Notes: generated by a model from the letters alone, not told the origin. DNA of 64,000 bases from Photorhabdus asymbiotica (GCF_003634575.1 NZ_RBLJ01000001.1:496001-560000); one strand, 5' to 3'. Numbered from the stretch's first letter, positions 12,644 to 22,969 are shown. Numbers and translations are program-made.

Positions 12644-13527
12644 ATGAGTTAATTCAGTTAATTACTGAGCCGTTTATGTTTCCGTTTATGCAACGGGCAA
12701 TATTTGCAGCTATTGTAACAGGCGCTGTGTGTGCGATGCTCTCTTGCTATCTGGTACTTAAAGGCTGGTCATTAATGGGTGATGCTATCTCTCACGCCGT
12801 ATTACCAGGGATTGTTCTGGCTTTCGCTGCTGGGATACCACTGGCTATTGGTGCATTTCTTTCTGGTATTTTTTGTGCTTTTGCAACAGGATATCTGAAA
12901 GAACATAGCCGAATAAAAGAAGATACCGTTATGGGAATTGTCTTTTCTGGTATGTTTGCTTTTGGTCTAGTTCTTTTTGCCCGAATGGATACCGACCAGC
13001 ATCTTACCCATATTCTGTTTGGTAACATGTTAGGGATAACTAAAGATGAATTGAATCAAACACTATGGATTACCTGCATTACTATGATAGTAATTCTATT
13101 GAAACGCAAAGACTTCATGCTCTACTGCTTTGATCCTAATCAAGCGCGTGTAGTGGGATTGCCCATTAAGTTTTTGCATTACGGCTTACTTTGCCTGCTA
13201 GCAATGACAATAGTTGCTTCTTTACAAGCTGTAGGAATGATTTTGGTCATTGCAATGTTGATATCACCAGGAATCATTGCTTTCACACTATGCCGCAGCT
13301 TTGATCGGATGTTAATTGTCGCCGTTATTGCATCAGTCAGCTCCTGTGTTCTTGGTACACTTATTAGTTTCCACATTGATGGAGCAACGGGTCCGTGCAT
13401 TGTTATTGTTCAAGCCATTTTCTTTACACTAGCACTGACTTATAGCCAAATAAAACTGGCAAGAATAAAATCCAAACGTAAAACGCATCAAATTTCTCTG
13501 AAAATTTCTAACGAGCTCAATCAATAA
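12640..13527 (+). CDS. yfeD: Manganese/iron ABC transporter permease YfeD (SitD)
   Basis: Second ABC-3 permease, 295 residues, with [17 protein letters not shown] near 41-57 and a membrane-helix pattern matching YfeC. The likely membrane unit is a YfeC/YfeD heterodimer on a YfeB dimer. Last gene of the Fur-box operon; a hairpin follows the stop. Confidence 0.94.
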   Translation: MNELIQLITEPFMFPFMQRAIFAAIVTGAVCAMLSCYLVLKGWSLMGDAISHAVLPGIVLAFAAGIPLAIGAFLSGIFCAFATGYLKEHSRIKEDTVMGIVFSGMFAFGLVLFARMDTDQHLTHILFGNMLGITKDELNQTLWITCITMIVILLKRKDFMLYCFDPNQARVVGLPIKFLHYGLLCLLAMTIVASLQAVGMILVIAMLISPGIIAFTLCRSFDRMLIVAVIASVSSCVLGTLISFHIDGATGPCIVIVQAIFFTLALTYSQIKLARIKSKRKTHQISLKISNELNQ

Positions 13528-13533
13528 CAAAAA

Positions 13534-13558
13534 GGGTTATATCTGTTTGATATAACCC
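13534..13558 (+). terminator. Hairpin after yfeD, probable terminator
   Basis: Perfect 10-bp inverted repeat GGGTTATATC-TGTTT-GATATAACCC directly after the yfeD stop. The following T tract is broken (CGTTAATCATCTTTTTT), so intrinsic termination may be weak. Confidence 0.55.
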
Positions 13559-13650
13559 CGTTAATCATCTTTTTTACCTGATCATATATTTTCTCTGACT
13601 ATAATTGTTAATTGTTTATAAAGTGATTGAGGACTATAGAGAGGTGAACC

Positions 13651-14520
13651 ATGTGGCAAGCAGTAAATCGTTTATTGAATGAGCATTTCGGTGTTGCCGA
13701 AATTCACAATAAAACTGAGTTAGTCGGGGGAGATATCCATCAAACTTGGCGGATTACCCATGGAGAAAGGCAAATTTTTATCAAATCTAACCAAAGGGAA
13801 ATGCTTCCTGTCTTCAAAGCAGAATCAGAGCAACTTGAACTGCTGGCACGCAGCCAAACTATCCGTGTTCCAGCCATTTATGGTATTGGCTGTGATCGTG
13901 ACTATAGTTTTCTGTTACTTGAATTTCTGTTTTTAAAACCTTTTGATCCTCACAGTGCTTATTGCTTCGGCCAACAACTGGCAAAACTTCATCAGTGGAG
14001 TGAGCAACTTCAATTCGGCTTTGATTTCGACAATATGCTAGCAACAACACCACAACCAAATGGCTGGCAACGACGTTGGCATCAATTTTATGCAGAGAAA
14101 AGGGTTGGTTGGCAATTACAAATTGCGGCGGAAAAAGGCATGATATTTGGTGATATTGATAATATTGTTCAAGCAGTAAGTAACAAACTGCAACATCACC
14201 ATCCACAACCCTCTCTGTTACATGGAGATCTCTGGCCAGCTAATTGTGCTTCTCTAGATGATAACGCGGTTGTTTTCGACCCAGCCTGCTATTGGGGAGA
14301 TCGTGAGTGTGATTTTGCGATGTTACCGTTATACCCTGACTTACCAATGCAAATTTTTGATGGGTATCAGAGCGTCTGGCCACTTCCCGCTAGCTTCATT
14401 GAACGACAACCTATATATCAACTTTATTACTTACTTAACCGATGTAACCTGTTTGGTGGTGATAATTTTGTTACAGTTCAAAATATTATTGATAATATTC
14501 TGTCCGAGAATAGTCAATAA
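13651..14520 (+). CDS. yniA: Fructosamine kinase family protein YniA
   Basis: Member of the ketosamine-3-kinase family, which phosphorylates sugar residues on glycated amines; the bacterial YniA substrate is not settled. 289 residues. The aminoglycoside-kinase-like catalytic loop HGDLWPAN lies near 189-196 and the metal-binding DPACYWGDRECDFAML segment near 210-225. An AGAGGTGA ribosome binding site precedes ATG. It sits next to convergent yniB, as in E. coli. Confidence 0.88.
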   Translation: MWQAVNRLLNEHFGVAEIHNKTELVGGDIHQTWRITHGERQIFIKSNQREMLPVFKAESEQLELLARSQTIRVPAIYGIGCDRDYSFLLLEFLFLKPFDPHSAYCFGQQLAKLHQWSEQLQFGFDFDNMLATTPQPNGWQRRWHQFYAEKRVGWQLQIAAEKGMIFGDIDNIVQAVSNKLQHHHPQPSLLHGDLWPANCASLDDNAVVFDPACYWGDRECDFAMLPLYPDLPMQIFDGYQSVWPLPASFIERQPIYQLYYLLNRCNLFGGDNFVTVQNIIDNILSENSQ

Positions 14521-14579
14521 ATAAAGTAATCAGGCTGCGAAAACACTTTATTCCGCAGCAATAACCATTGGAGAACTTA

Positions 14580-15119
14580 CTAACCTAAAATTTCCAGTAT
14601 AAAATAAGCAATTACACCAACAATTATCGGTGAAATATATAAGATATAAATCTGGCTGAACAGTGTATGATGAGGAAGTTTAATTTTTGATTCAATCTGT
14701 TCCTTTGTCAGGCCATTGCTGCCTTTGGCTTTCTCAAGAATAAGCTGATCCTCAATATTTTCACGTATAAACTTCACCTGCCTATACATGCGTTGACCTG
14801 ATGCTCTCATGGCGAGACCAATAAAAATAAGGAAATAGATAAGCAAGAACCCAAAAGTTGATCCTGTAAAACCAACCAAACGATCGGGCGTTGGAGAATT
14901 CTTCCAGAAGAAATCCAAGAATGGAGTATTAAAGCGAACCATTTCTGCCATCATCTTCAGAAAATCACCCAAAACCGCATTGATGCCATCACCTCTAATA
15001 CCATGCCGACAAACAAGATTGATTACAGAAACAATAGTTGATACAAGTGCCGGAATAAAAATCACCCAACCCAAGACTCGCTTCATCATAGCGATATATC
15101 CGGCTTTCTGGTAAGTCAT
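14580..15119 (-). CDS. yniB: YniB family inner-membrane protein
   Basis: 179-residue protein of unknown function recognisable as YniB from MTYQKAGYIAMMKRVLGWVIFIPALVS, GINAVLGDF, NTPFLDFFW and VEDQLILEKAKGxxGLTKEQIES-like sequence. Hydrophobic segments near 16-35, 95-115 and 155-177 indicate an inner-membrane protein with a soluble helical stretch near 118-150. It is convergent with yniA. A GGGAGATATC stretch precedes the ATG. Confidence 0.87.
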   Translation of the reverse strand: MTYQKAGYIAMMKRVLGWVIFIPALVSTIVSVINLVCRHGIRGDGINAVLGDFLKMMAEMVRFNTPFLDFFWKNSPTPDRLVGFTGSTFGFLLIYFLIFIGLAMRASGQRMYRQVKFIRENIEDQLILEKAKGSNGLTKEQIESKIKLPHHTLFSQIYILYISPIIVGVIAYFILEILG

Positions 15120-15442
15120 CGATATCTCCCTAGCGATAAATAGATTTTATTTTTGTTTAATCATAGACCATCAGTCATTAAATTTAACTTTATATTTAAT
15201 TAACTAAGAACTTCTTACCATTTCCCATAAGAAAAAATTTCATCCATCAAGATTGCTACAATCAATTTTCGCTAACTACTATGACCAATGGGAGTACCCG
15301 ATAGCCAACCTGTCACCCCAAGAAGCTTAAAAATACGTCAGCTAAGCTACATACAATTTACTCAAAAGTTTCAACCAAGTAGACCGCTACAATTATCTAA
15401 AAATCATTGAACAGAGGAAAGTAAATTCTTGTCATTGTGAGC
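15120..15442. other. Intergenic stretch with a possible transposase tail remnant
   Basis: The first 120 bases should hold the yniB promoter. From about 15270 the plus strand reads NYYDQWEYPIANLSPQEA and then a stop; the spacing of aromatic residues, NLSP and EA is reminiscent of the C-terminal end of IS3-type transposases (YYN..R.H..L..LSP.E). Only about 20 residues support this, so it is a weak lead. Confidence 0.25.
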
Positions 15443-15466
15443 AATAAGGGCCAAACAGCCCTTATT
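15443..15466. terminator. Perfect hairpin after the tail-fibre-like fragment
   Basis: AATAAGGGC-CAAACA-GCCCTTATT, a 9-bp perfect inverted repeat just beyond the stop of the minus-strand fragment at 15470. It could terminate transcription from either side. Confidence 0.55.
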
Positions 15467-15469
15467 TCA

Positions 15470-15988
15470 TTACCCTGAGGTTTTTTCAGGCAATTGCACG
15501 CGAACATTTATTACTCTTCCTTCTGGAATATCACATAGCTCACCATTATTGTAATAAATGACTTCGCCTGTTGCAGTTACTCCTTTGACACGCTTATTTT
15601 GAACGAACCCGGGAGCGTCTGTATTTTGACGATAATAGCACTCGATTATTATATCTCCGCTGGATGTATCTACATTTTCATTAACCCAAATAAGATTCAA
15701 TCCGTTACTATCTGCTGGGACGATAGTACTACCATAAATTCCGCACTCACCATCTTTAGGAAAACCATTGTGGCTGCTGATATGATATTTCCCTGTCTCT
15801 CTCCGCTCGACAGCCATCCCTTCCGCTTCACGGGTTAGCTCATAAGTTCCGTCTGGACGAATATCTACAACCAGGCTGGATACTCTAAGATTGCCGTTAG
15901 CGTCGGGGCGTGCTGGAACCTGATTTTTCAGATAATAAATAGGAGTAACCTTTCCCTTAACTGCACCTTTAGACTTCTGACAACTCTG
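15470..15988 (-). pseudogene. Phage tail-fibre-like C-terminal fragment
   Basis: The minus-strand frame is open from 15988 (after a TAG) to the stop at 15470, 172 codons, but the first ATG is internal (15817, giving 115 residues) and no ribosome binding site or plausible start precedes the frame. The order of motifs (KGKVTPIYYLKNQVP, then ERRETGKYHISSHNGF, VPADSNGLNLIWVNE, ECYYRQNTDAPGF, CDIPEGRVINVRVQLP) resembles the C-terminal part of lambdoid phage tail fibres, where DIP.GRW.D.R is a typical ending. I read it as the 3-prime remnant of a prophage or tailocin fibre gene. The family call is from memory. A separate 44-codon frame (15969-16103, hydrophobic start MILKLFLFIYIFIG) overlaps its upstream end. 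Confidence 0.5.
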
Positions 15989-16103
15989 CTATTCTCAATA
16001 ATCGACTAACAGTCGCATTAGCTGACGTAAAAGCATTTAAAATTATGTTTTGAGCATAAGGACCAATAAATATATAAATGAATAGAAAAAGCTTTAAAAT
16101 CAT

Positions 16104-16410
16104 TATTAGGATTCATATATTCCCCCTATAATTAAATAATATGATTTTATAATTAACATATTGAATCATCGTACAGATGACTTCTCACGATTATCTTCAA
16201 CCGGAGTGTAGTTTGAATGAAAAATAATGGATCATTCTTATTTATTAAATTATTAACTATTTCTATATAATTGGTAGTAATAAGTAGTTCAACACCTTGG
16301 AATATAAAATATATTTAAAATTTATATTGAACAATGGATTCACTCCCTTTGTAAGTCTAATCTTGTAATAACTCTATGAAAAGTTACCTAGACTACTTAA
16401 GAAGAATAGG
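16104..16410. other. AT-rich non-coding stretch
   Basis: Very AT-rich, no supported gene. A GGGGGAATAT-ATG on the minus strand near 16110-16125 gives a ribosome binding site and the start MNPNNDFKAF, but the frame closes after about 30 codons. Probably decayed accessory DNA between the fibre fragment and the IS remnant. Confidence 0.4.
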
Positions 16411-16569
16411 GACATAGAGAAATCTATTAATGAATTATCAACGCAAACACCTCAATGGAAACAGTTACAATTGATTCCTAGCGTTGGATAACCTATCGCC
16501 TCAACGTTTGTTACCTATAATGTACCATCAACTCATCATTTTAATGATCCAGTAACGCATATCATTTAA
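16411..16569 (+). pseudogene. IS110-type transposase remnant
   Basis: One plus-strand frame reads DIEKSINELSTQTPQWKQLQ, then LIPSVG, a TAA, PIASTFVTYNVPSTHHFNDP, and another stop. The pattern 'L..IPGVGP.TA..F......F....' is the start of the C-terminal Transposase_20 domain of the IS110 family. The stops and loss of both flanks show it is dead. Beyond 16570 no further transposase sequence was recognised. Confidence 0.5.
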
Positions 16570-16756
16570 CTATGACTTTAACTACCATTATCTGTTCAGA
16601 CGGAAGTGTTTAATTGTTCATATAGTCGCCATAGCGTTCATATCTCATTCTGTCAAATAAAAACTTGATTAAATATTAACGTTATTTATTAATAAATAAG
16701 ATATTTTTATTTTTCAACCTCTATCTTACCCGCATAAAACCCTCTATACTCGCCCA

Positions 16757-16772
16757 CTGTATGGATAGACAG
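16757..16772 (+). promoter_or_regulatory. LexA box upstream of ydjM
   Basis: CTGTATGGATAGACAG has the SOS operator form CTG-N10-CAG with an AT-biased centre, 20 bases before the ydjM start. E. coli ydjM is a known LexA target, which supports function. Confidence 0.85.
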
Positions 16773-16791
16773 TCACCACCCAGAGGAACTT

Positions 16792-17340
16792 ATGACCGCA
16801 GAAGGGCATCTTTTATTTTCAGTTGCCAGTATTATGCTGGCACACAAACTCGAAATAACACCAGAAATAGCTAATGGTGACTGGTTACATATGCTACCAG
16901 GGGTGCTTCTCACCGCCTTGTTACCAGATATAGATCACCCAAATTCAACCTTGGGTAAACTATTTAGGTTTATCTCCATACCAATCGCCAAATTATGTGG
17001 ACATAGAGGATTTACTCATAGCCTACTTGCTCTCATATTAGGTGTCGCTTTATTTTGGCTAAAAATACCAGAAGAGTGGCCTATTCCAACTGATTTTTTC
17101 CATGCCATGATTGTTGGCTATTTAAGTCATCTGATCGCAGATATGCTAACTCCTGCTGGTGTACCATTGTTATGGCCAATAAAAATACGTTTCCGCCTAC
17201 CGGTGCTTGGCAAGCAAGGAAATAAGAAAGCAGAAAGATTTATTTCTGCCCTACTGATTATTATTGCCATTTTCCTGCCAAGAAATATTGAATACTCTAT
17301 ATTCTTTTATATAGATTATATCAAGGAACTCTATTTTTAA
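16792..17340 (+). CDS. ydjM: YdjM family SOS-induced inner-membrane metal-dependent hydrolase-like protein
   Basis: 182-residue membrane protein of the YdjM/DUF457 family. Conserved polar motifs sit between helices: MTAEGHLLFS at the start, LLPDIDHPNSTLGK near 44-57, CGHRGFTHSLL near 68-78 and YLSHLIADMLTPAG near 104-117. The His/Asp pattern suggests a metal site, though the reaction is unknown. A CAGAGGAA ribosome binding site and a LexA operator precede it, so expression is expected after DNA damage. Confidence 0.88.
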   Translation: MTAEGHLLFSVASIMLAHKLEITPEIANGDWLHMLPGVLLTALLPDIDHPNSTLGKLFRFISIPIAKLCGHRGFTHSLLALILGVALFWLKIPEEWPIPTDFFHAMIVGYLSHLIADMLTPAGVPLLWPIKIRFRLPVLGKQGNKKAERFISALLIIIAIFLPRNIEYSIFFYIDYIKELYF

Positions 17341-17526
17341 TGCTTTAACTGACTAAAATTAAATCCTAATCACCCAATTTGTTATATCAAATTCGATCTA
17401 GTTATAAATAGAAATGATTTAAACTGATATTATATTCCCCAACTGCTTGTTGTAATGTGTTCGTTTGCAGACTTACACGATTCAATACAGCTTATTACCT
17501 AACTAATTGAATTCTGGAGTTTGGGA

Positions 17527-18918
17527 ATGAATTTATCACTCATTCTGAATGTGCTCGTTTTCGCAGCACTGCTTTTGCTATTGTCAAAAGCTAGTTCACA
17601 TCAATGGAGTCTGTCGAAAAAAGTTCTTATCGGCCTTGCCATTGGCGTTATTTTTGGCTTGACATTACAACTCATTTATGGTCCCGATAATGCCACAGTG
17701 AAAGAATCGATATCATGGTTCAACATTGTCGGCAATGGTTACGTACAACTTCTACAGATGGTAATTATGCCTCTAGTATTTGCCTCTATTCTGAGTGCAG
17801 TTGCCAGATTACATAAAGCATCTTCTTTAGGAAAAATTAGTTTCTTGACCATCGGAACGCTGCTGTTCACGACAATGATCGCAGCATTCATCGGTATCAT
17901 TATTACTAACCTATTCGGCCTGACTGCTGAAGGTTTGGTTCAAGGAACCCAAGAAACAGCACGCCTGTCTACCATAGAAAACAACTATATAGGCAAAGTC
18001 TCTGACTTGTCTGTGCCACAATTAATTTTGTCTTTTATTCCTAAAAACCCATTTGCTGATTTAACGGGTATCAATCCAACTTCTGTTATTAGTGTTGTTA
18101 TTTTTGCAACCTTTTTGGGTGTTGCTGCCCTGCAAATGCTGAAAGATGATCACAAACATGGTGAACTAGCATTAGTCGCTATTGATACGATGCAAGCATG
18201 GACAATGAAATTAGTTCGCCTGGTCATGCGTCTGACACCATATGGTGTCATGGCTCTAATGACTAAAGTTGTCGCTAATTCTAACATCCACGAAATCGTG
18301 AAACTGGGCAGTTTTGTTATCGCATCTTATGTTGCACTCACTTTGATGTTTGTGATTCACGGATTTTTGCTCTCTTTTACTGGTATCAATCCAGTAAAAT
18401 TTTTCAAAAAAATCTGGCCAGTGCTAACCTTTGCATTCACCAGCCGTTCAAGTGCTGCCAGTATTCCGTTGAATGTTGAAACACAGACACTCCGTATCGG
18501 TGTACCTGAGTCTATTGCCAGTTTCTCAGCATCTTTCGGAGCAACAATTGGTCAGAATGGTTGTGCCGGTATTTATCCTGCCATGCTGGCAACCATGGTT
18601 GCTCCAACAGTAGGGATAAATCCATTTGACCCTGTGTGGATTGCAACACTAGTCGGCATTGTAACTATCAGTTCTGCTGGCGTTGCCGGTGTAGGTGGAG
18701 GGGCTACATTTGCTGCACTGATTGTTTTACCCGCAATGGGATTACCTGTAACGTTAATTGCCCTGTTGATTTCTGTTGAACCTCTTATTGACATGGGCCG
18801 CACAGCCTTGAATGTAAGTGGTTCAATGACCGCAGGTACAATTACCAGCCAATTGATGAAACAAACTGATACAACCATCCTCAATCAAGAAGAAGAAATT
18901 GAGTTAAATCAGGTATAA
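17527..18918 (+). CDS. tcyP: L-cystine:proton symporter TcyP
   Basis: Secondary carrier of the dicarboxylate/amino acid:cation symporter family that imports cystine. 463 residues, the same as E. coli TcyP (YdjN), with [20 protein letters not shown] near 69-88, the re-entrant loop [11 protein letters not shown] near 312-322 and [21 protein letters not shown] near 382-402. An in-frame TTG six bases upstream is rejected: CTGGAG would abut it, while the spacing is right for this ATG. It lies next to ydjM as in E. coli. Confidence 0.94.
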   Translation: MNLSLILNVLVFAALLLLLSKASSHQWSLSKKVLIGLAIGVIFGLTLQLIYGPDNATVKESISWFNIVGNGYVQLLQMVIMPLVFASILSAVARLHKASSLGKISFLTIGTLLFTTMIAAFIGIIITNLFGLTAEGLVQGTQETARLSTIENNYIGKVSDLSVPQLILSFIPKNPFADLTGINPTSVISVVIFATFLGVAALQMLKDDHKHGELALVAIDTMQAWTMKLVRLVMRLTPYGVMALMTKVVANSNIHEIVKLGSFVIASYVALTLMFVIHGFLLSFTGINPVKFFKKIWPVLTFAFTSRSSAASIPLNVETQTLRIGVPESIASFSASFGATIGQNGCAGIYPAMLATMVAPTVGINPFDPVWIATLVGIVTISSAGVAGVGGGATFAALIVLPAMGLPVTLIALLISVEPLIDMGRTALNVSGSMTAGTITSQLMKQTDTTILNQEEEIELNQV

Positions 18919-18930
18919 TTTAATCTTCAA

Positions 18931-18957
18931 AAGCTGGGGGAAACTCCCAGCTTTTTA
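18931..18957 (+). terminator. Terminator after tcyP
   Basis: AAGCTGGG-GGAAACT-CCCAGCTT followed by TTTATTC, directly after tcyP and before the convergent htpX. Confidence 0.88.
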
Positions 18958-18971
18958 TTCTGTCCACTAGA

Positions 18972-19859
18972 TTATTTATTCAGGTATTGCCCATTACGCA
19001 GTGCTTCAATACGTTTGTCTAATGGTGGGTGAGACATAAAAAGCTCACTGAATGTCTTAGATTTCCCATTAATACAGAACGCCATCATACTGCCTTCTTC
19101 TTGCGGTTCATAACTGGTTTTCAGACGTTGTAAAGCAGCAATCATCTTCTCACGGCCCACCAACTTGGCAGAACCTGCATCTGCGTGGAATTCACGGTAA
19201 CGGGAGAACCACATAGTAATAATACTTGCCAGAATACCGAATACTATTTCCAACACCATCGAAACGACCATGTAAACAATCGGATTACCAGAATTGCTTT
19301 CTTCTTCATTTTCATTGTTACCAGACAGAAAACTTGATACAGCCTGAGCCAACAAACGGGAAATAAAGATAACAAAAGTATTTACTATCCCTTGCAACAA
19401 AGTCATGGTCACCATATCACCATTAGCAATATGGCTAATCTCATGAGCGATAACAGCTTCCGCTTCTGCTCGACTCATATTGTCCAATAGGCCAGTACTG
19501 ACAGCTACCAGAGATGCATTACGGCGCGCTCCGGTAGCGAATGCGTTAATATCAGGCGCAGCATAAATCGCAACCTGTGGCATAGCAATATTGACTTGTT
19601 CTGCCTGACGGCGAACAGTTTCTACTAACCAATGTTCAATTTCATTTGTTGGCTGTTCTATAACCTGACCACCAACAGAACGCAGAGCCATCCATTTGGA
19701 CATCAGCAGAGAAACAAACGCTCCACCAAAACCGAACAGACCAGCCATAATCATTAGACCCTGTACACTACTTCCCTGAATTCCTGTCAGAGACAGTATT
19801 ATCCCAAACACCAACATAACAGCAAGGTTGGTGAGGAGGAACAAAGCAATTCGCATCAT
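18972..19859 (-). CDS. htpX: Membrane zinc protease HtpX
   Basis: M48 metalloprotease that works with FtsH in inner-membrane protein quality control. 295 residues. Two N-terminal helices (4-25, 35-55) precede the catalytic HEISH motif near 140-144. A second hydrophobic pair (155-178, 195-218) and the third ligand Glu in the [12 protein letters not shown] segment near 222-233 follow. The C-terminus [14 protein letters not shown] is typical. It is upstream of prc, as in E. coli. Confidence 0.96.
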   Translation of the reverse strand: MMRIALFLLTNLAVMLVFGIILSLTGIQGSSVQGLMIMAGLFGFGGAFVSLLMSKWMALRSVGGQVIEQPTNEIEHWLVETVRRQAEQVNIAMPQVAIYAAPDINAFATGARRNASLVAVSTGLLDNMSRAEAEAVIAHEISHIANGDMVTMTLLQGIVNTFVIFISRLLAQAVSSFLSGNNENEEESNSGNPIVYMVVSMVLEIVFGILASIITMWFSRYREFHADAGSAKLVGREKMIAALQRLKTSYEPQEEGSMMAFCINGKSKTFSELFMSHPPLDKRIEALRNGQYLNK

Positions 19860-20120
19860 AAAAATAGGCTTCCTTTATTAATAATCAATACACTTCAGAG
19901 CTATCCTATAAATAAGGCTATTCTTGCTATATTCAAGGTTTTTAACTCTTCAAACGATAAAACCAACACAACTTTACAAAACCACAAAAAACCAACATCA
20001 GCCTAACACTAATTGGTTAAGCAAAATACTTTGACACTAGGTAACACAAGGGAATTGTGAAACAGCTCATCCTTCCCGAAAAATAAAACCGTCTCAAAAA
20101 GGGTCGCTTATATATCGAAA

Positions 20121-20166
20121 GCCCAACACCGTTCGCTCAAAGCATCTAAGATGAACGGTATTGGGC
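20121..20166 (-). terminator. Long hairpin between htpX and prc
   Basis: GCCCAACACCGTTC and GAACGGTATTGGGC pair over 14 positions with one mismatch around an 18-base loop; on the minus strand TTTCG follows. It should end prc transcription, though the T tract is short. The region from 19860 to here holds only the htpX promoter. Confidence 0.65.
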
Positions 20167-20193
20167 ATTATTAAGCTAGTTATTTATATTGCT

Positions 20194-22245
20194 CTACTTA
20201 GATTGAGCTAACATTTTCTCAGCAGGCTGATGTGCTAAATCAAGCGCAATCTTCGCTGATTCATCAAGATAAGGATCAGGTCCTTGATAATCCTTAGGTA
20301 AATCATCCAATGAAGCTAATGGTTTTTTACCTTCTCGTTTAAAGCGATCATTAATCCGGTTCAATTTCAGAACCTCGTCTTCTTTATTCTCTTTCTCTCT
20401 TTGTACATAGTTCAAAGAAACGATATTTTTACGCTCTTTCATCGCCTTATAGTGAGCAATATCCTCATTGATATACTTAAATTCTGGATCATCTGCAATA
20501 CGGGCATTATGAGCCACATTTAACTGCGGAACTAACGCGGCAATAACTTTAGACCCCGTATAACGGGCGGGAGGAATACTATCCCAAGGCAAAGCATTAT
20601 CTTCAAAACTCTCGCCTGTTTCTGCCGGATCAACTCCAGTTGGCATTACAATATCAGGTGTCACACCTTTACGCTGAGTACTACCACCATTTACACGATA
20701 GAATTTCTGAATTGTATACTGGACAGAACCCAACGATGGCCAATCAGGGCGCATCATTTGATCGTAAATACGACTCAAAGAACGATATTGCTGAACAGTC
20801 CCTTTACCGAAAGTTGGCTCTCCAACAATCAAAGCTCGCCCATAATCCTGCATAGCTGCGGCAAAAATCTCAGAAGCAGAAGCACTGAAACGATCTACCA
20901 GCACAACCAAAGGTCCTTTATAGTACACCACTTCATCAGTATCAGAGTCCTGACGAATTTTCCCGTTATTATCCCTGACTTGCACTATCGGGCCACTTGG
21001 AAGAAACAGGCCAGACAAAGAAACCGCCTCTGTCAGTGCACCACCACCATTGCTACGCAGATCTATGACAATAGCACTAACATGCTGCTTAGTCAGTTTT
21101 TGCAATTGAGTTTTAACATTATCAGTTAAGCCGACATAAAAACCCGGGATATCAAGCACCCCTACTTTTTCTTTACCGATTGTCTTCACTGACATCTTCA
21201 CTGCCCGGTCTTCCAGACGGATCTGTTCACGAGTTAAAGTGATAGTACGTGGTTTCGCCCCTTTAGTATCAGAAATAACCTCAAGCCGCACTTTACTACC
21301 TTTAGGGCCTTTAATCAGTGCAACCACATCATCCAAACGCCAGCCAATAATATCAACCATTGACTTCCCTGATTGACCGACACCGATAATCTTATCTCCC
21401 ACTTTTAGCGCTTTACTTTTAGCAGCAGGACCACCAGCAACCATAGAATTTATGACAGTGTAGTCATCGTCTATCTGTAAAACAGCACCAATACCTTCAA
21501 GGGACAGGCTCATCTCTGAGTTAAACTGTTCAGTATTGCGTGGTGAAAGGTAATTGGTATGAGGATCAATCTCACGAGCAAACGCAGTCATAATCAGTTG
21601 GAAAACATCTTCACTCTGACTTTGTGTCAGACGCTTTAACGCAAACTGATAGCGCTTAGTCAGCACTTCTTTAATTTCTTTATCATCTTTACCTGCGAGC
21701 TTGAGATTAAGCCAATCATATTTAACTTTAGCATCCCAAAGCCTATTCAGTTCTTCTACACTCTGTGGCCAAGGGGCTTTAGACCGATCAACATCAATTG
21801 TATCGTTGTCATCAAAATTCATTGGCCGCTCAAGCCGAGATAAAGCATACTGATAACGCTCAAAACGGCGTTTCTGTAATAGATTAAACAGGTCATATGG
21901 GATTTCCAGATTCCCACTTTCCAATTCCTGACCTAACAATTTTTTCTTATCCGCATACTCAGCTACATCTGACGCCAACAATATATTATGGCTGTAGTCC
22001 AATATATTGAGATAACGGTCAAATATTTTTACTGAAAAATCACCATCTAAACTAAATTGACGGTAATGGGAACGAATGAAGCGGGATGTTACCCGCTCGC
22101 TCACAGTGGAATGCTGAGGTTCTTGCTTCAATATAGGCAGCTGTTCAATACGAACAGGAACCGCTGCTGGACTGTTTGTATTTGCATAACAAGTACCAAA
22201 AATTGAAACGCCTAAGACAAAAGCCAGTCTGACGAATTTGTTCAT
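20194..22245 (-). CDS. prc: Carboxy-terminal processing (tail-specific) protease Prc
   Basis: Periplasmic S41 protease that trims C-termini (for example penicillin-binding protein 3) and degrades tagged proteins. The chosen ATG gives 683 residues beginning MNKFVRLAFVLGVSIFGTCYA, a clear signal peptide; a longer frame to 22293 would start inside proQ and bury the signal. A PDZ domain (about 225-310, with LSLEGIGAVLQ) precedes the catalytic region with Ser in FSASASEIFAAAMQDYG and Lys in FGKGTVQQY. GGAGG lies 11 bases upstream. It follows proQ, as in E. coli. Confidence 0.96.
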   Translation of the reverse strand: MNKFVRLAFVLGVSIFGTCYANTNSPAAVPVRIEQLPILKQEPQHSTVSERVTSRFIRSHYRQFSLDGDFSVKIFDRYLNILDYSHNILLASDVAEYADKKKLLGQELESGNLEIPYDLFNLLQKRRFERYQYALSRLERPMNFDDNDTIDVDRSKAPWPQSVEELNRLWDAKVKYDWLNLKLAGKDDKEIKEVLTKRYQFALKRLTQSQSEDVFQLIMTAFAREIDPHTNYLSPRNTEQFNSEMSLSLEGIGAVLQIDDDYTVINSMVAGGPAAKSKALKVGDKIIGVGQSGKSMVDIIGWRLDDVVALIKGPKGSKVRLEVISDTKGAKPRTITLTREQIRLEDRAVKMSVKTIGKEKVGVLDIPGFYVGLTDNVKTQLQKLTKQHVSAIVIDLRSNGGGALTEAVSLSGLFLPSGPIVQVRDNNGKIRQDSDTDEVVYYKGPLVVLVDRFSASASEIFAAAMQDYGRALIVGEPTFGKGTVQQYRSLSRIYDQMMRPDWPSLGSVQYTIQKFYRVNGGSTQRKGVTPDIVMPTGVDPAETGESFEDNALPWDSIPPARYTGSKVIAALVPQLNVAHNARIADDPEFKYINEDIAHYKAMKERKNIVSLNYVQREKENKEDEVLKLNRINDRFKREGKKPLASLDDLPKDYQGPDPYLDESAKIALDLAHQPAEKMLAQSK

Positions 22246-22264
22246 GCCTAGGTTGGCCTCCGTA

Positions 22265-22969
22265 TCAGAACTGTAAATGTTCTGCGCGTACAATCATTGC
22301 CAAACCAGAAGGCAATTGTACCCGTACACCATCTTTAGCGATTTCAAGCACAGAGGCATCCATCGAGCTTTTACCTACTCTCACTTTAATTTCCTGACCA
22401 ATTTTCAGCGTTGAAACATCAGCAATCTGAGTCGGTGCTGGTTGGCTAGGTTTAGCGGCAGGTTTATGTGCTTGTTTCTGAGGACGACTTTGTTGGCGTG
22501 GCTGCCGTTTTTCTCCTTCAGTATTATTAGCACGGCGACGAGGAGTTGACTTTTTAGTTGCCGGTCGCTCATTTTTTTCACCGTCAACTGTATTTTCAGC
22601 TTCACGTTTTTTGGCTCTTTGCTCTGCACGCTGTACCTGAACCCGTGCTTTGGCTTCAGTCAGTTGCTGAAGAGCATGCTCAATATGCTCTGCTTCCAAT
22701 TCACCACATGAGTTACCATCAAGATCAACACGCTGTGCCCCTTCTTTAACACCATACAGGTAACGCCAGCTTGATGTGTACAAACGCAAGGCGGAGCGCA
22801 ATTGTGTTTTACTTAAACATTCTTCGTCCTGAATACGTTCAACGATATCCTGAAAGATACCAATTTTTAAAGGACGAGCTTCACCTTCAGCGACGAAACA
22901 GAGCGGAAAGCGCTCAGCTAAAAAAGCAATGATTTCTTTACTACTATTCAACTTAGGTTGATTTTCCAT
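22265..22969 (-). CDS. proQ: RNA chaperone ProQ
   Basis: Global RNA-binding protein that stabilises sRNAs and mRNA 3-prime ends. 234 residues in three parts: N-terminal FinO domain (about 1-118, with [17 protein letters not shown]), a Lys/Arg/Gln-rich linker (about 120-180, [21 protein letters not shown]), and a C-terminal Tudor-like domain starting [18 protein letters not shown]. It is directly upstream of prc. Confidence 0.97.
   Translation of the reverse strand: MENQPKLNSSKEIIAFLAERFPLCFVAEGEARPLKIGIFQDIVERIQDEECLSKTQLRSALRLYTSSWRYLYGVKEGAQRVDLDGNSCGELEAEHIEHALQQLTEAKARVQVQRAEQRAKKREAENTVDGEKNERPATKKSTPRRRANNTEGEKRQPRQQSRPQKQAHKPAAKPSQPAPTQIADVSTLKIGQEIKVRVGKSSMDASVLEIAKDGVRVQLPSGLAMIVRAEHLQF

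Noticed and set aside
15969-16103. 44-codon minus frame with a hydrophobic start (MILKLFLFIYIFIG)
   Set aside because: Lies in decayed DNA overlapping the fibre fragment; no ribosome binding site, AT-rich codons give hydrophobic residues by chance.
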